A stretch of 64,000 nt of DNA, from NCBI RefSeq assembly GCF_002878395.1, contig NW_025856849.1:26220-90219 (forward strand). Reading direction: 5' to 3'. The translations under genes were made by a program, and so were the position numbers. The DNA is from Capsicum annuum. Its lineage: Eukaryota > Streptophyta > Magnoliopsida > Solanales > Solanaceae. The notes under the pieces are model-generated. The model made no database searches, had not been told where the DNA came from, and saw only the letters and a list, made by a program, of their open reading frames with translations. This document shows positions 11,242-24,065 of this stretch, one piece after another; within the stretch, counting starts at the first letter, position 1, and each line of letters opens with the position of its first letter.

Positions 11242-12354
11242 TCACTGGAACTGGAGCACTAACAGTCTGAGTCTGGGTCTGAGGGCGATAGTCACGATGC
11301 CCTTATCCTTTCTATGGACAATTGCTAACTCTATAACCCATGTCATGACACCGAAAAAATCCCTCTTCTCACCCCAACACTCACTCGAATAAGCCCTACC
11401 ACACTTAGGACACAGGGGACAATTTGGCTTACTGCCAGCACTGTACTGGGACCTGGATGCATATGACCTGCTACCTTGATCCTGCCTACCTCTATCAACG
11501 GAAGCACTAGCAGATGATGGTGCTGGCATAGACAAACGATCCTGATACTGAGGAAGACTCCCTTCCTACGATCTAGTCTGACCCAGTTCGTACTGCTCGG
11601 ACCTAGCTCTCTTATTCTCTCTCATTCTGTCTCTCTCCTTAATCTTGTCTACCTCAATCTGTTGGGAATGAGTCATCAGCCTAGAAAGATTCATCTCACT
11701 ATTCAGCATAGCAGACCTACACTCCTTAATCACATAACTAGACACTCCAGTCACAAACTTACTCATACTAGCCCGATTATCAGCCACTAAGTCAGGAGCA
11801 TACTTGGCCAACTGATTGAACTTTACATAGCACTCCCTAACAGTAATAAATCCTTGTCGCAGGTTTATAAACTCTTCCACCTTCGCTTCCCTCATCTCCA
11901 AAGGGAAAAACTTATCTAGGAATGCATCCTAGAACTCTTGCCAAGTTGTAGGGACAGCTCCCTCACCTCTACCTTTTCTCCAAGCAACAACCTGTTCATA
12001 AGCAAGATCTTTCAACCTATACGCAGCTAACTCCATACTATGTTCCTCATATACATGCATCACCTGAGTAATCTTCCGCACCTCCTCTAAAAACAACCAT
12101 GGATCCTCATCAGACTTGGACCCATAGAATTCTGGCGGATTCATCCGCATGAAATCACGAATCCTGGCAGTAGCTGAATCACCTCCTTGCTGCTGTGGAG
12201 CCGGGGCTAGGTTGGCCTGAATATTTGCAGTAACAGCTTGGGCCAGCACCTGAAAGGCTGCCCGAAATTCAGCATAAGACACATTTTCATTCAATGGGTC
12301 AGCGGGTTGAGGTTGCTGACCATTATTATTTCTTCTTGCTCGATGTGGAGGCAT
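11242..12354 (-). pseudogene. Element 2 gag (capsid-nucleocapsid), interrupted
   Basis: The start is the ATG at 12354, giving MPPHRARRNNNGQQPQ, the usual N-terminus of this gag type; an upstream in-frame ATG at 12375 is less likely. The capsid region includes FMRMNPPEFYGSKSDEDPW and EEVRKITQVMHV. One stop at 11929-11931 interrupts an otherwise continuous frame, and another lies near 11563. The C-terminal zinc-knuckle region (CPLCPKCGRAYSSEC, then a CCHC-like segment near 11340) is frameshifted in a T run, and its first Cys and the His appear replaced. Gag would package element RNA. No neighbouring gene could supply this in cis. Confidence 0.87.
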
Positions 12355-12550
12355 ATTTCTGAAAGAGGAAAGCACGTATCAAGAGTAGAGAGAGACACTT
12401 TAAGCACGATAGACTTCTGAAAGAAAGAATCACACTTTTTCCTAAAAAGTCTTATATCATCTTGCTCATAGATGTGGCGCGCTACACATTGATGATCAAG
12501 ACTCTACTTAACGCGGCTTGTCAGACTCCATAGGATACCTTAAAACCTTA

Positions 12551-12565
12551 GGCTTTGATACCAAG
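12551..12565 (-). other. Element 2 primer-binding site (tRNA-iMet)
   Basis: On the minus strand TGGTATCAAAGCC lies three bases inside the upstream LTR. It matches the tRNA-Met complement with one G-to-A change. Confidence 0.87.
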
Positions 12566-12567
12566 TT

Positions 12568-14992
12568 TGTAACGCCCCAAAAAATGGGTCCCAGAGCGTC
12601 ACACGGTGCTTGAGGCTACGAGTAGCCCCAAGATAACCCTTTGAGCCATTTTCATTCAGTTCAACACAAATCAATGGGGTTTCCATAAATAACCCTCAAA
12701 TATCAATAGAGTAATCATCATCCAAGAATAAAAGAATTTCAGAAAGATAACAAAATACGACTTATTAGTCAACTCCCAACATCTATACTAGTCCGACAAG
12801 CCTCTAAGAAAATTAATAAAACCAGCGATCCATTGAGACATGCCCCAACTGACTCATACTCAGTTATCAAATGCAAATAATTCCGTGAAACCAACATCAG
12901 ACATCACGTCCTCGGAACATGAGGACTCACCACAACAAAGGATGTAGAACAACATGCTCAAACAATCACTGTCAAACCTAGAACTGAGCACCTGAACCTA
13001 TATTCTGAGAAAATGCAGCCCACATCCGAAGATGTGGGTCAGTACCATGGAAAGGAACCGAGTATATGGGGGTGTATGCAGTTGTATAAACATCATCATC
13101 ATAAATATTTATAAGAAATATGCAGGATATATGAAAGACTCACATAGCCCGAAGAAAATCATTATAATCATGAGAGGATGAAATAAGTACAACAACACAT
13201 GTGAGTCATCATATAATTTGTCAATCACTTTCAGTTCATCAAGAATATCAATTCTCGTAATGTAAATATCATTTAAATCTTTTGAAAGATTAACTTTCAC
13301 AATTCCACTTTCAAATCACTTCACAATAGACACAAGGAAACACGCATACACTAGGAGATCCTATAACCGACATAAACCATGTGAGCTACATGGAGTCCAA
13401 CATACAACCCACGTTGGGGAGAGCCGTCCTATCCTTGCCATCATAGTAGGACTATCGATATCAAATACACACAAACTAGTGATCACTATATAAATCAGCC
13501 TCAGGCTCACTCCTATGGGGGCATGTAGTTCTAGGGAAGTAAGGTCGCTTTATACCTCCCACTCCGTGCTAAAGATTTCTCCCGGACTTAGCTCAGATCA
13601 TTTCAAAGATAATCCCTAACAAAACAATTTCAGTAATATATAAATATACATCGGGAGCCATCATGCTTCCCATCTATCAAAATCAACCACGTTGTGGATT
13701 TCATTTACACTCGAGTTCAAAACAACTCCAGTAATACCAAAAGGTCAAATCATTCAAAATATCTCAAATATTCAACATTAATGTTCTTATAACACATTCT
13801 CAAAAAACATAATTTCCAATGGGGATTCATGACTCAAATATCAAAATCATGATAAATATCGTTCAAGATTCCTGCTTTATATCTCCGCACATGTAAATTC
13901 ATCTTTCAAAATCATAAACATCAAGATTTCATAATAATCATCATAAGATATGGGTTCATGCTTCAAATTCGTAAAAATAAAATAAAAATCATGCCTTTGT
14001 AAAGAAAATTACTTTTGGGCACAAGAACGAAAGAGAGTTCTTGTTGAAAAACCTCACATACCTTGAATGATGAACTTTAGATCGATACTCATTTTTGAAA
14101 TGTTAATCGTACCTTTGAATGATGGTTCTTGGAGTTCTTGAACTAGGAACTTGGAGTTCTTGAACTAGGAACTTGGAATCTTGAATAAATTTGTAGAATT
14201 AATGGTGAACTTTGAAGGTTCTTGAAGTTGGATGTAGGAGCTTACGGTTTTCTTTTTGAGGGAATTTGATGAAATATAACATATAATGCTTCTAATAGGC
14301 TTTAATATAGGGTTCAAACAGATTTTGGGTGAGGGGGAATGACCAAATCGCCCCTAAAAATCAAATAATTCTCGAATCTGTCCTTTGGTGGACTGTTTTG
14401 ATAGTCTGAAGTAGATCAACCATAACGTTTTACTCCAACATCCAAATTGGATGAAACCAATTTCATTAGAAAGAGGACTCTCATATCTTTCCGTTGATAT
14501 ATAGTATCTCACCCAGATCATTGTGTACGAGGAGTTATGATCGTTTGAAGTGGACCCAAAAATTTACTTTTGACAGGCTGAAGTAGATCGACCATAACTT
14601 TTTTCTCTGATAGATAAATTGGATGAAACCAATTTCATTGGAAAGAGTACCAGCATATCTTTCCGTTGATATATAGTAGATCACCTAGATCATTATGTAC
14701 AAGGAGTTACGATCATTTAAAGTTGAAGAAAAAATACGCCAGGCCTCAGTACTTTTTCCTGCACGTTTTACTGTTTATTACTATTTATGGTTCGATTGGA
14801 ATGTTAATAAATCGTCACTCGGGTGTCTGTTTTGGATGATCCACATATTGTTGGAAAGATTATTCGATACTCTACACAATGTGGGTCATAATCTAAGACA
14901 TTCCGCACGAAAAATTTATAATTCATTCTAAAAGATAGAACCCAACACGTTTACGCACAAAATTTCAATGAAAAATTTCCTGGGGTATTATA
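12568..14992 (-). repeat. Element 2, 5' LTR
   Basis: 2,425 bp, starting TGTAACGCCCC and ending TATTATA, where the other LTR has the canonical TTACA; the terminal CA has decayed to TA. Similarity to 4887-7298 is high but there are many small differences, so the insertion is not very recent. It contains the same ~170-bp internal tandem repeat. Confidence 0.92.
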
Positions 14993-14997
14993 ATTCA
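14993..14997. repeat. Target-site duplication of Element 2 (right), ATTCA
   Basis: Matches 4882-4886. Confidence 0.93.
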
Positions 14998-15598
14998 GTC
15001 CTATCATGATCTCAATTACAATTACGTATGAATGCATGTATTCTCATGTTCATGTTAGTCAGTCAGTTAGTATTGTTCATGCATACGAACCTATTGCATT
15101 CAGCGTACCTCACTTGCATACCAGTACATTCAAAGTACTGAAGTATTTGCGCTATGGTGTGTTATACCATAGGTTTAGAAGCATGAGCTCCAGAGAACCA
15201 GTAGTATCTCAGTTCAGCGATCAGAGTTAGCAGTTAGTCCTTATCCTTCGAGGACATGATGATCACATTACTATTTTAGTTTTCAATTTATTTCAATAGT
15301 TGGAGTTAGTTGGGGACATATCCCATCAACTCCTTATTCAGACAGTTTAGAGGCTTTCAGACTATAGCATGTTAGACAGTTATTTCAGATTTGTTTGGTA
15401 TTGTTATACTATTTTCAGACATTGTTTATCAAATGTTCATTCAGTTTTGAACCTTATGGCCATTCAGTTTATGTTTCCATATATTTACAGTATATTTTTT
15501 TCAGTGCTCAGTTACAGATATCAGTCATGGGTTAGCTTGTGGACCTTTAGGTCATGAGCACCGTGCAACGTCCCGAGTACCAGATTTTGGGCGTTACA
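14998..15598 (+). repeat. Element 1, 3' LTR, right part
   Basis: It continues the LTR interrupted at 4886 and parallels 930-1529. It ends GGGCGTTACA. The next bases, CCAGT, should be the right target duplication of Element 1, because the other Element 3 LTR reads ...GGTCCCAGTAGACC around 21795. The left duplication lies outside the window. Confidence 0.85.
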
Positions 15599-17364
15599 CC
15601 AGTAGACCAAAAATATAGCTAATAATAAATGTCTAAAAATAAATAGGCCTTCTGAAATATAAAAGGCTCATCGACTGGACTCTGCACTTTTGTCTGAAGA
15701 AATCTACTGCTTATGAGGACCCTAGACTGTGCTCAGAACTTGGAAGGTAGGGGGTTAATACAAAGGTACTGGTACGCAGAGGAATCCAAAATAAAGCTTT
15801 TAATATAATAAAATAATTAAGAGCTAATAATGAAACATCATATAGGATATAAATTCCAAAACACATGGATATTTTTGGTAATCATAAAACCATCCGGTCA
15901 ATGCAAATTTTTGATCTTTGTATTATTCTGAGTTAGGGGGCACTCCCCTACAAGTCTGATATTCCATGGGCTATATGGAATCCTCCATTGACTCGGCGGG
16001 GAAGACCTCAACCCAAGTGTGCTGCAAGGGTTGAAGTGTTTGAGTCTGATACGCCCCAGGGCACTAGGCCAGCATATAATAATATTCTCAAATCGGCAAA
16101 TCACGATTTTGGGCAATCAGTTGTTTGAACTCGTTCCTTCTTCGGGGAACCACCTAATCTCTCTTTATGCCCAATTTTAGTCTGTTTTAAAATATGCATC
16201 ATTCTAGTTTCAAAATTTGAAAATTTGATTTCAAACATGTATTCTATTCTGTTCTAAATTAACATGGCATTATCTGAGTTGGTGTCATCACACCAAGACT
16301 TGCAAGTCCTTTTTCTAAACCATAATGCATCATACATGATTATTTCATAAAAACTCAATTCAAACCACCCAAACATACGAATAGTATAAGAGATTTCATG
16401 TTCCGAAACATAAGTCAAAACTATGCAAGAATTCTTCAAACATATGGTGGTCATGTGCTTCTGGAAAAACCATGCACTCTTTTATTATATGCATATTCAA
16501 CTTTTATCAACATGTACAACCCTCTCTTTTGATTCCAAAATCATGTTCAAATCATAGTATAAATCAAGACCTTTCATATCATGCTTTTCAAAACAATCCA
16601 TATCATACGAATAATGGAAAAAATCATATCAAGAGAGGGATTCATTATAATTCATGCTCTCAATTGAATATTCATCCTTAAATGCATGAATACATATATA
16701 TAGAATTTCAAATCAATTTGGGGATAAGATTAAAGACCAAAAGAATGTCATTGAGACTTTTAAAACATGATTATAAATCATTAATCTAAAATTCTTTTCT
16801 TAAAATCATGATTTCTATACCCATGAGATTTTTACGAAAATCCCACGTACCTCAATTTTGGAATTTAGCGGATGATTCTTGAAGCCTATGATTTGGGGAT
16901 TCCAAATCTTCAATCAATCTTGAAAGCCCATGGTTAAATCTTGAGCTATTTGGGTTTTTAGTTTGAAACCCTAGAGAGTCTTCTTGTGAATTTTTGATGA
17001 AAATATGAATAATGTGGTTACTTGGGAGTATAATCCCGTATTTAAGCTGGTAAGGGGGTGGAAAATACCCAATATACCCTTAATAAGATAGAATAAAAAT
17101 ATAATTGGGAGCCTGATTTTATGGGCTACCGCGACGTGCCACTATTGCGGTAGCTCACTGGAAATTGACGAATGGGATTTTTAGGGTCACCGCGATGTCG
17201 AGCCATCACGTTGTCCTACTGGTTGGGACCAGGAACTTCATCGTGACGCTCCACAATCATGCTAGGCTACTGGAATTTGACAATTGTTAAATAGACCCCC
17301 TCCGCGATGCGCCGAGCACTAAAATAACGGTTTTTGGTTCTAGCCCGAAATGCAGGGTGTTACA
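15599..17364 (-). repeat. Element 3, 3' LTR (part right of the Element 1 insertion)
   Basis: It parallels 21797 to 23509 closely and ends TGTTACA before a polypurine tract, so Element 3 is on the minus strand. The first ~260 bp of the LTR lie left of the window, displaced by Element 1. It carries the GC-rich dyad module at 17125-17345, with the first dyad at 17125-17154. No gene seen; short frames are chance. Confidence 0.85.
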
Positions 17365-17398
17365 TTATCTCCACCTTAGGATCATTCGTCCCCGAATA
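17365..17398 (-). other. Element 3 polypurine tract and hairpin
   Basis: In element sense a purine-rich AAGGTGGAGATAA abuts the LTR. The hairpin at 17383-17398 reads TATTCGGGGACGAATG, a five-pair stem plus a T-G wobble around a GGGA loop. Confidence 0.8.
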
Positions 17399-19233
17399 AT
17401 GGATAGGAATGTTGAATCTTAAAGATGTGGAATAACGTGGACATGATGTGTCTTCTAAGAAAGGATATAACTGATCTGAAACATTTAAACTTCTATCATG
17501 AAACTGAATTCTAAGCTGACTTGCCTTTACTTGTTTTAAGGAGCTGATTCATGCTGAGAGTTTAGGATTTTCCCCTAAGTGTTTATACTCAAATCACACA
17601 CATTGGATTTGGAAGTGATAACTTATGTAAGTACGAATCATGAGGCAACAAGATTTAGATCGAACAAAGGTATTACACTGTCTGAGTTAAAATAGCTGGA
17701 AAAATTTTAGATTATGTGTTGAACTCTTATGAGCTGAGTCATGACTAAATAACTGAATTTGAAACATAATGCTTGGAATGAATTGAGTTTGCAACTTAAA
17801 TGGATGGAATAGATTATCTTTTGGGATGGTCATACGCATTGGACTTTAGATAGTAGGACTGGGTGAAAAGGTGGAAAACCATAGTAACTTGTCTGCTTGA
17901 CTATTAAACTGAATTATACTGGACACTTATACTTCACTGGAGTATCTCTTCAACACTCTTTCTAAAAAAGTCCTAGTAGCATTAGGGAGCAAAGAATCTT
18001 TGACATGAGTTACACAAGACATCCAACTAAGGAATCATGACAATAATACTACTCTATAGCATGGAATATAGACATATAACTCGTAAACTAGGATAGAATT
18101 ACCAAACTTAGGCAATGCAACTTCTTACTTTCAAGATTAGCCACACTTCTAAAATACTCTCTCAACTATACTTTCCCCTTAAACACTATGCTTATTGATT
18201 CCACTTATTTTCCTCACATGGCCGCTGATATTTCCATCTACTAATGTCTAAACTGAACTAAATCCCCTCACCATCTTCAAGCCTAACTCAAAATCACCAG
18301 ATGCACTACATAATACTGTAGTACTAGTCTGAATCATGAATTCAGTACACCCAACATTTCACAATTCCTCATCTCCTGCATAGTTCTTATTACCACTTCA
18401 ACAATAACCTTTAACTTCGTATTAGACATTCACAAAAATTTAAAGCATCCATTCGTATGTATACAAACATGACATTCAAACCTATCTTCATACCCACATA
18501 TGCACTTCCAAACAACCACTTATAATGCATCTTTCTAATATTCTCTAATACTTTTATCCATAACAACTTCCCTGCACTACTCAGATGATACACAAAAATA
18601 TTCTCAACTAACCAAGCCATACACAAAACTTCACCTCAAAATTCTTTCAACTTATGAACTTACATAAAACAAGCACACAATAATTTTTCCCAAATATAAC
18701 ACATAAAACTTCAACTAACCTTGACATGTATCAAGGAATTGGCCTCAATCTTACTCTACAATTACTACCTTAACTCAAATAAGAACACAAATATATTTTA
18801 TCAACAAAAACTGTTTACTCTTTCCCCTCTAGACAACTATTCATCATTACTATCTCGACCTAAGGGAAAAGGTCACTAAAAAATTGGAATATCGGGATCC
18901 GAAACATGAGGAGAGTACTAAGAATAACTTGATACCCTACTGTGGTGTGAGGAATAGAGCACTCACGGCATGGACTCATTAAAGAATCTAATCTGAGGAC
19001 GTACCTGATATAAATCTAAATTTTCACTGATCGTTAAGAGTATCACATGTGCACAAGAGTCATGAACTGCATGACCTGAATTTTTAGAATTCATAACTTA
19101 AGAAAAGTGATTCTGACTGCTAAACAAACTGAGAAGTCATCATACTAGGAACTAGGAGAGTACATGATTCCTTATCATATCCATGAATACAAACTATGAT
19201 CATGAAGTTGAAACATAAAGCATGAGTATGTAT

Positions 19234-19363
19234 AGGAATCACTGAAGTAAACTGCTGAAATAAGAATAGATTGAGCATTGTTCTTTGTCACGGCCTATAG
19301 GAATAACTGAAGTAAACTGCTGACGTAAGAATAGATTGAGAATCGTTCTTTCTCGCGGCCAAT
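19234..19363. repeat. 65-bp tandem duplication inside Element 3
   Basis: Two adjacent units (19234-19298 and 19299-19363) share AACTGAAGTAAACTGCTGA-type sequence through to a C-rich end, with a handful of differences. Function unknown. Confidence 0.8.
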
Positions 19364-21522
19364 TCCATAACTTACTAACACATCTATTAGCATCTGAAAA
19401 CTTGACTTGGTTACTAATTCTATAATCTCCCCCTTAGATTTAAGCCATTACTCTAAGTCTATGAACCACTATATACACTCTGGTATAAACTGAAATCATT
19501 TTACTCTAGAGTCGGGGATATAACAATACACATAAAACTAAACTTACCCTGTAAGAAAGTATCTTCATGTATAGCAAACAATGCTAATACCTCCTTCTAA
19601 GATTCAACCCTTAGGTTTCTATAGCCCTAAAAGTCATCATATAACACCTTAAACATTCACCAACTTAGATTCTCCTAACACTAAACATAGATATCTCCAA
19701 ACCTTTAACAGACCATACCACTTCTGTCATAGTCTACCAGCATCATGCCTGTAGACTTATATTTCTAAACCATGAGAATCAAGACTATACAAAAAGTCTC
19801 AACATCATTAATCATAACTCCATAACCTAGCTATTAAGAATATCACATATTATCTAACTAGTCTTTCTCCACCTAGCAACTCAACGGTACTACTAACAAC
19901 ACAACATGCAATGATCTTTGAAAATAATGCAGCCCCATAGCATCTTGGGCGTACTTCTACATCATACTTACAACATCAAACTTGATTACAAATCAAATAA
20001 ACTTAAGCTCTTGTATAAAATGTTCAAACTTACTAGATCACTTCTACACAAATAACACCCACCCCATCAATCATTATATCCACCTTGATCACTATCTACT
20101 ATTCTAACTTAGTGTCTAGTTCTAGCTATGATGAACCACAACTTCATATAATTTTCTTACATGATAATATCTGAAAACATTTATCCGCCAAAACTTTATA
20201 ACACTATGGATCAATCACAATCCTATAATCTATCTTATTTAAAATCCATTAACACATCCTCCTTCTACACATCATTACTACCTACCCCTTTTATACAGCT
20301 AAACTTAGTTCATAGCTCTATAAGTCCCAACTATACTCTATCTTGCAACCTCAGGGGTCTCTAAATTAACACCACTCATCAACCAAGTACTTTCATCAAT
20401 AACCTATAATTTTCTTGCACGACAAACACTGTCTACAACTCTTTTCATACTTCAAGTAAACAATAATTCACCTTAACTAATAATCCTTATTTACCTTACC
20501 TTCTACTAAACTAACACACAGGGATGTATCACTTCATTGTCAACTCAATCTCATGCAAAAAGATTCGGCCATACATATATTCAATAAATTGCCCTTACCA
20601 CTTTTCTTGCCATTACGCCACTAAACCCCTGTTCCAACCAATACAAGAACAACAAGATGAATAACAAGTTGCTAATAAATTGAAATAGGTCCCACACAGC
20701 TCCACTAGACTTTGATTTTGTGTTTTGAACAAGAAATAAGATGAATAACAAGGAAACTATGCTAGTGAATTGAAAGAGCCCCACAGACTATCATACAATC
20801 CACACATGCTAATATCTACCACATTAGTCTATCACTATAAAATGGTAAATCATTCTCAAACATCAGTTATTCAACTAAACACATTTATCTACACAAAAGT
20901 CACCCTCACTCTGATTTCTACCCTTGTGACTTCATATCCCAACTTCTTGGTCCAATATCACTACCAATAGGTCATGACACCATCACTTTAACTTATATTA
21001 CTACTTGGGTGGAAATATAGTTCCAACATTCTTCTACACATCATTTACCCTGAAGCATGATGTCTGTAACATAAATTTTGCCAAGGACTAAATACACTTA
21101 CTACTGCAGGCTGAAAAGCACGATTTTATCAAAATTAAAGTTCATACTAGAATCAATATACCTTGGAGCACTAACGGATTCTTTTCACAAATTTTAAACT
21201 CTTATATGGCTTAATTAGAAAGGACCATACCATTTAGACTCTAAACTTCTAAACTTGAATCAACCTAATAATGAGACATATATGAGCACATCAAAGTAAG
21301 AAAAGAATTGGGATGACTTTACTTTCGTATGAGTGACACCATAGCACGAGTCAGAGTATGTAAGAGAAACATTCTGACTCCATAGCACGAACTAGAACAT
21401 GAAGAAAGAAAAACAATCCTAAACGCCTAGTAACCTCCTGCTTATAAGTATGGAGCACTACACACCTATAAACAAGACGCTACCCAATGCGATTTCGTAG
21501 ACACCCTAGGACCATGAATCAT

Positions 21523-21534
21523 GCTCTGATACCA
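21523..21534 (-). other. Element 3 primer-binding site (tRNA-iMet)
   Basis: The minus strand reads TGGTATCAGAGC, an exact match, four bases from the LTR edge at 21539. Confidence 0.9.
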
Positions 21535-21538
21535 AGTT

Positions 21539-23509
21539 TGTCACGGCACAAACTGGGGCCTTGGCCGTGATGGACATCCTAAACAATCAAGGCCCAATAA
21601 CCCTTCTAACTTGTAATCATATACACCATTCATATGCAATAAGAAAATGTGAAAAATATAACGAAATGGAATCATGGTCATAAGTCTGATATAAATTCAA
21701 CAATGGAAAATGGAATCTGAAACCATCTAGCAACACCTGAAAACCGTCTGTGAAATCTCTACTACATGACTAAAACAACTGTCTGAAAACTAGGACAAGG
21801 TCCCAGTAGACCAAAACTATAACTAATAATAAATTTCTAAAATATAAATAGGCCTTCTAAAATATAGAAGGCTCACTTACTGGACTCTGCACTTCTGTCT
21901 GAAGAAATCTACTGCTTATCAGGACCCCTAGACTATGCCTCAGAACCTGGAAGGTAGGGAGTAAATAAAAATGTACTGGTACACAGAGCAATCCAAAATA
22001 AAGATTTTAATATAAATAAAATAATTGAGAGCTAATCATAAAACATCATATAGGATATAAATTCCAAAGCACATGGGAATTTTTGATAATCATAAAACCT
22101 TTCGGTCAATGCAAATTTCTGATCTTTGAATTACTTCTGAGTTAGGTGGCACTCCACTACAAGTATGATATTCCACGGGCTATATGGAATCCTCCATTGA
22201 CTTGGCGGGGAATCCCCCGACCCTAGTATGCCTCAAGGGTTGTAGTGTCTGAGTCTGATACGCCACAGGGCACTAGGCCAACTTATAATAATATTCCCGA
22301 ATTGATAAATCACTATTTTGGGCAATGAGTTGTATGAACTCGTGCCTTTTTTGGGGAACCACCTAAGCTCTCTTTATGCCTAATTTTAGTCTATTTTGAA
22401 ACATGCATCATTCTAGTTTCAAAATTTGAAAATCTGATTTCAAACATACATTCTATTCTGTTCTGAATTAACATGGCATTATTTGAGTTAGTGTCGACAC
22501 TCCAAGAATTGCAAGTCCTTTTTATGAGACATTATGCATCATGCATAATTCTTTCATCAAAACTCAATTTAGACCACCCAAACATGAGAATAGTATAAGA
22601 GATTTCATGTTTCGAAACATAAGTCAAAACTATGCAAGAATTCTTCAAACATATAGTGGTCATGTGCTTTTGGCAAAACCATGCACTCTTTCATTATATG
22701 TTTATTCAACATTTATCAACATGCATAACCCATTCTTTTGATTCCAAAATCATGTTCAAATCATAGTATAAATCAAGACCTTTCATATCATGTTGTTCAA
22801 AACAATCCATATCATACAAATAATGGGAAAAATCATATCAAGAGAGGGATTCATTATAATTGATGCTCTCAATTGAATATTCATCATTAAACACATCCAA
22901 ACATATATATAGAATTTCAAATCAATTTGGGAAAAGGCCTAAAGACCAAAACAATGTCATTGAGACTTCTAAAACATGATTATAAATCATAAATCTAAAA
23001 CCCTTTTCTTAAAATCATGATTTCTATGCCCATGATATTTTTAGGAAAATCCCATGTACCTCAATTTAGGAATTTAACAGATGATTCCTGAAGCCTAAGA
23101 TTTGCAGATTTAAAATCTTCAATCAATCTTGAAAACCCACGGTTAAATCTTGAGCTATTTGGGGTTTTAGTTTGAAACCCTAGAGAGTCTTCTTGTGAAT
23201 TTTTGATGAAAATATGAATAATGTGGTCACTTAGGAGTATAATCCTGTATTTAAGCTGGTAAGGGGGTGGAAAATACCCAATATACCCTTAATGAGACAG
23301 AATAAAAATATAACTGGGAGCCATATTTTATGGGCCACCGCGACGCAGCACTATCGCGGTGGCTCACTAGAAATTGATGAATGAGACTTTTAGGGTCACC
23401 GCGATGTAGAGCCATCACGTTGTCCCACTAGTTGGGACCTGGAACTTCAGTGCAATGCGCCACAATCACGTTAGGCTACAGAAATTTAACAATTGTTAAA
23501 TAAACCCCC
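21539..23509 (-). repeat. Element 3, 5' LTR (end lost in gap)
   Basis: It starts TGTCACGGCAC and parallels 15599-17364. It stops at the N run about 75 bases before the expected LTR end. It contains a perfect dyad GCCACCGCGA / TCGCGGTGGC with a 10-base spacer at 23334-23363. Confidence 0.87.
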
Positions 23510-23609
23510 NNNNNNNNNNNNNNNNNNNNNNNNNNNNNNNNNNNNNNNNNNNNNNNNNNNNNNNNNNNNNNNNNNNNNNNNNNNNNNNNNNNNNNNNNNN
23601 NNNNNNNNN
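23510..23609. other. Assembly gap (100 N) at the Element 3 / EPRV boundary
   Basis: Exactly 100 N. It removes the end of the Element 3 LTR, its target duplication and the viral sequence just upstream of 23610, so how the element joins the EPRV cannot be read. Confidence 0.95.
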
Positions 23610-23610
23610 A

Positions 23611-24065
23611 AAAGGGCAAAATGTAGGAAATGTTACAAAGAAGGATGCATAAAATGCATAGAGAAAACAACATCAGAAATCTTAGAAACTCCATAATCAA
23701 CACATAATTTAAATAAATTTTACAACAAGGAACCAATAACTAGAACAACAGAAGACAAAATATTACAATTAGAAGAAAGACTAGGACAATTAGAGATAAG
23801 AGTGTACAGTAAACAAATAATTAGAGAAGAAGATTTAGTAGAGGTAGAATTATTAAATATATTTTTTAAAAATAATAAAGTTAAACAAAAAAAATCAATG
23901 AATTTACCATTTGAAGGAATTGTATGTAATGAAGAAAAGAAGATAAGTACAGTCAAAGTTTTAGCAAGAATAAAAATTCAAGACAATGAGTTCCAGACAT
24001 TAGCTATAGTTGATTCAGGATGTACAAAAACCATTTTAAATAGTAGAATTTTACCATCAAAATAA
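23611..24065 (+). pseudogene. EPRV A: Cys-rich region and aspartic protease
   Basis: The open frame emerges from the gap inside a Cys-rich motif (KCYKEGCIKCIEK), then has a stop at 23694-23696. It continues in the same frame with a charged, possibly coiled-coil stretch and a retropepsin active site (LAIVDSGCTK) near 24008, with intact Asp-Ser-Gly. A further stop ends it at 24063-24065. In caulimovirids this protease cleaves the coat-polymerase polyprotein. The coat protein proper is missing here because of the gap. Confidence 0.83.

Larger units (their letters stand above)
4887..14992 (-). mobile_element. Element 2: Tekay-type chromovirus retrotransposon, degenerate
   Basis: A full-length Ty3/gypsy element of 10,106 bp. 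It has two LTRs (4887-7298 and 12568-14992), a tRNA-Met primer site, a purine tract, and gag-protease-RT-RNase H-integrase-chromodomain in that order on the minus strand, flanked by ATTCA duplications. The integrase-C-terminal chromodomain and domain order indicate a chromovirus, most like the Tekay/Del clade. Several in-frame stops, a frameshift in the gag zinc knuckle and one in RT make it non-autonomous. It is the youngest insertion of the left nest. Confidence 0.93.
17365..21538 (-). mobile_element. Element 3 internal region, 4.2 kb, non-coding
   Basis: Between the polypurine tract and the primer site there is AT-rich sequence with no gag, protease, RT, RNase H or integrase motif on either strand; the longest frames are about 70 codons and match nothing I recognise. 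The pattern fits a LARD: long LTRs, a multi-kilobase non-coding interior, and priming sites kept for mobilisation in trans. Loss of coding by decay cannot be excluded. Confidence 0.7.

Noticed and set aside
18411..18626. 71-codon frame in Element 3 interior with a hydrophobic look
   Set aside because: Isolated, short, in AT-rich DNA, without recognisable family or supporting context.
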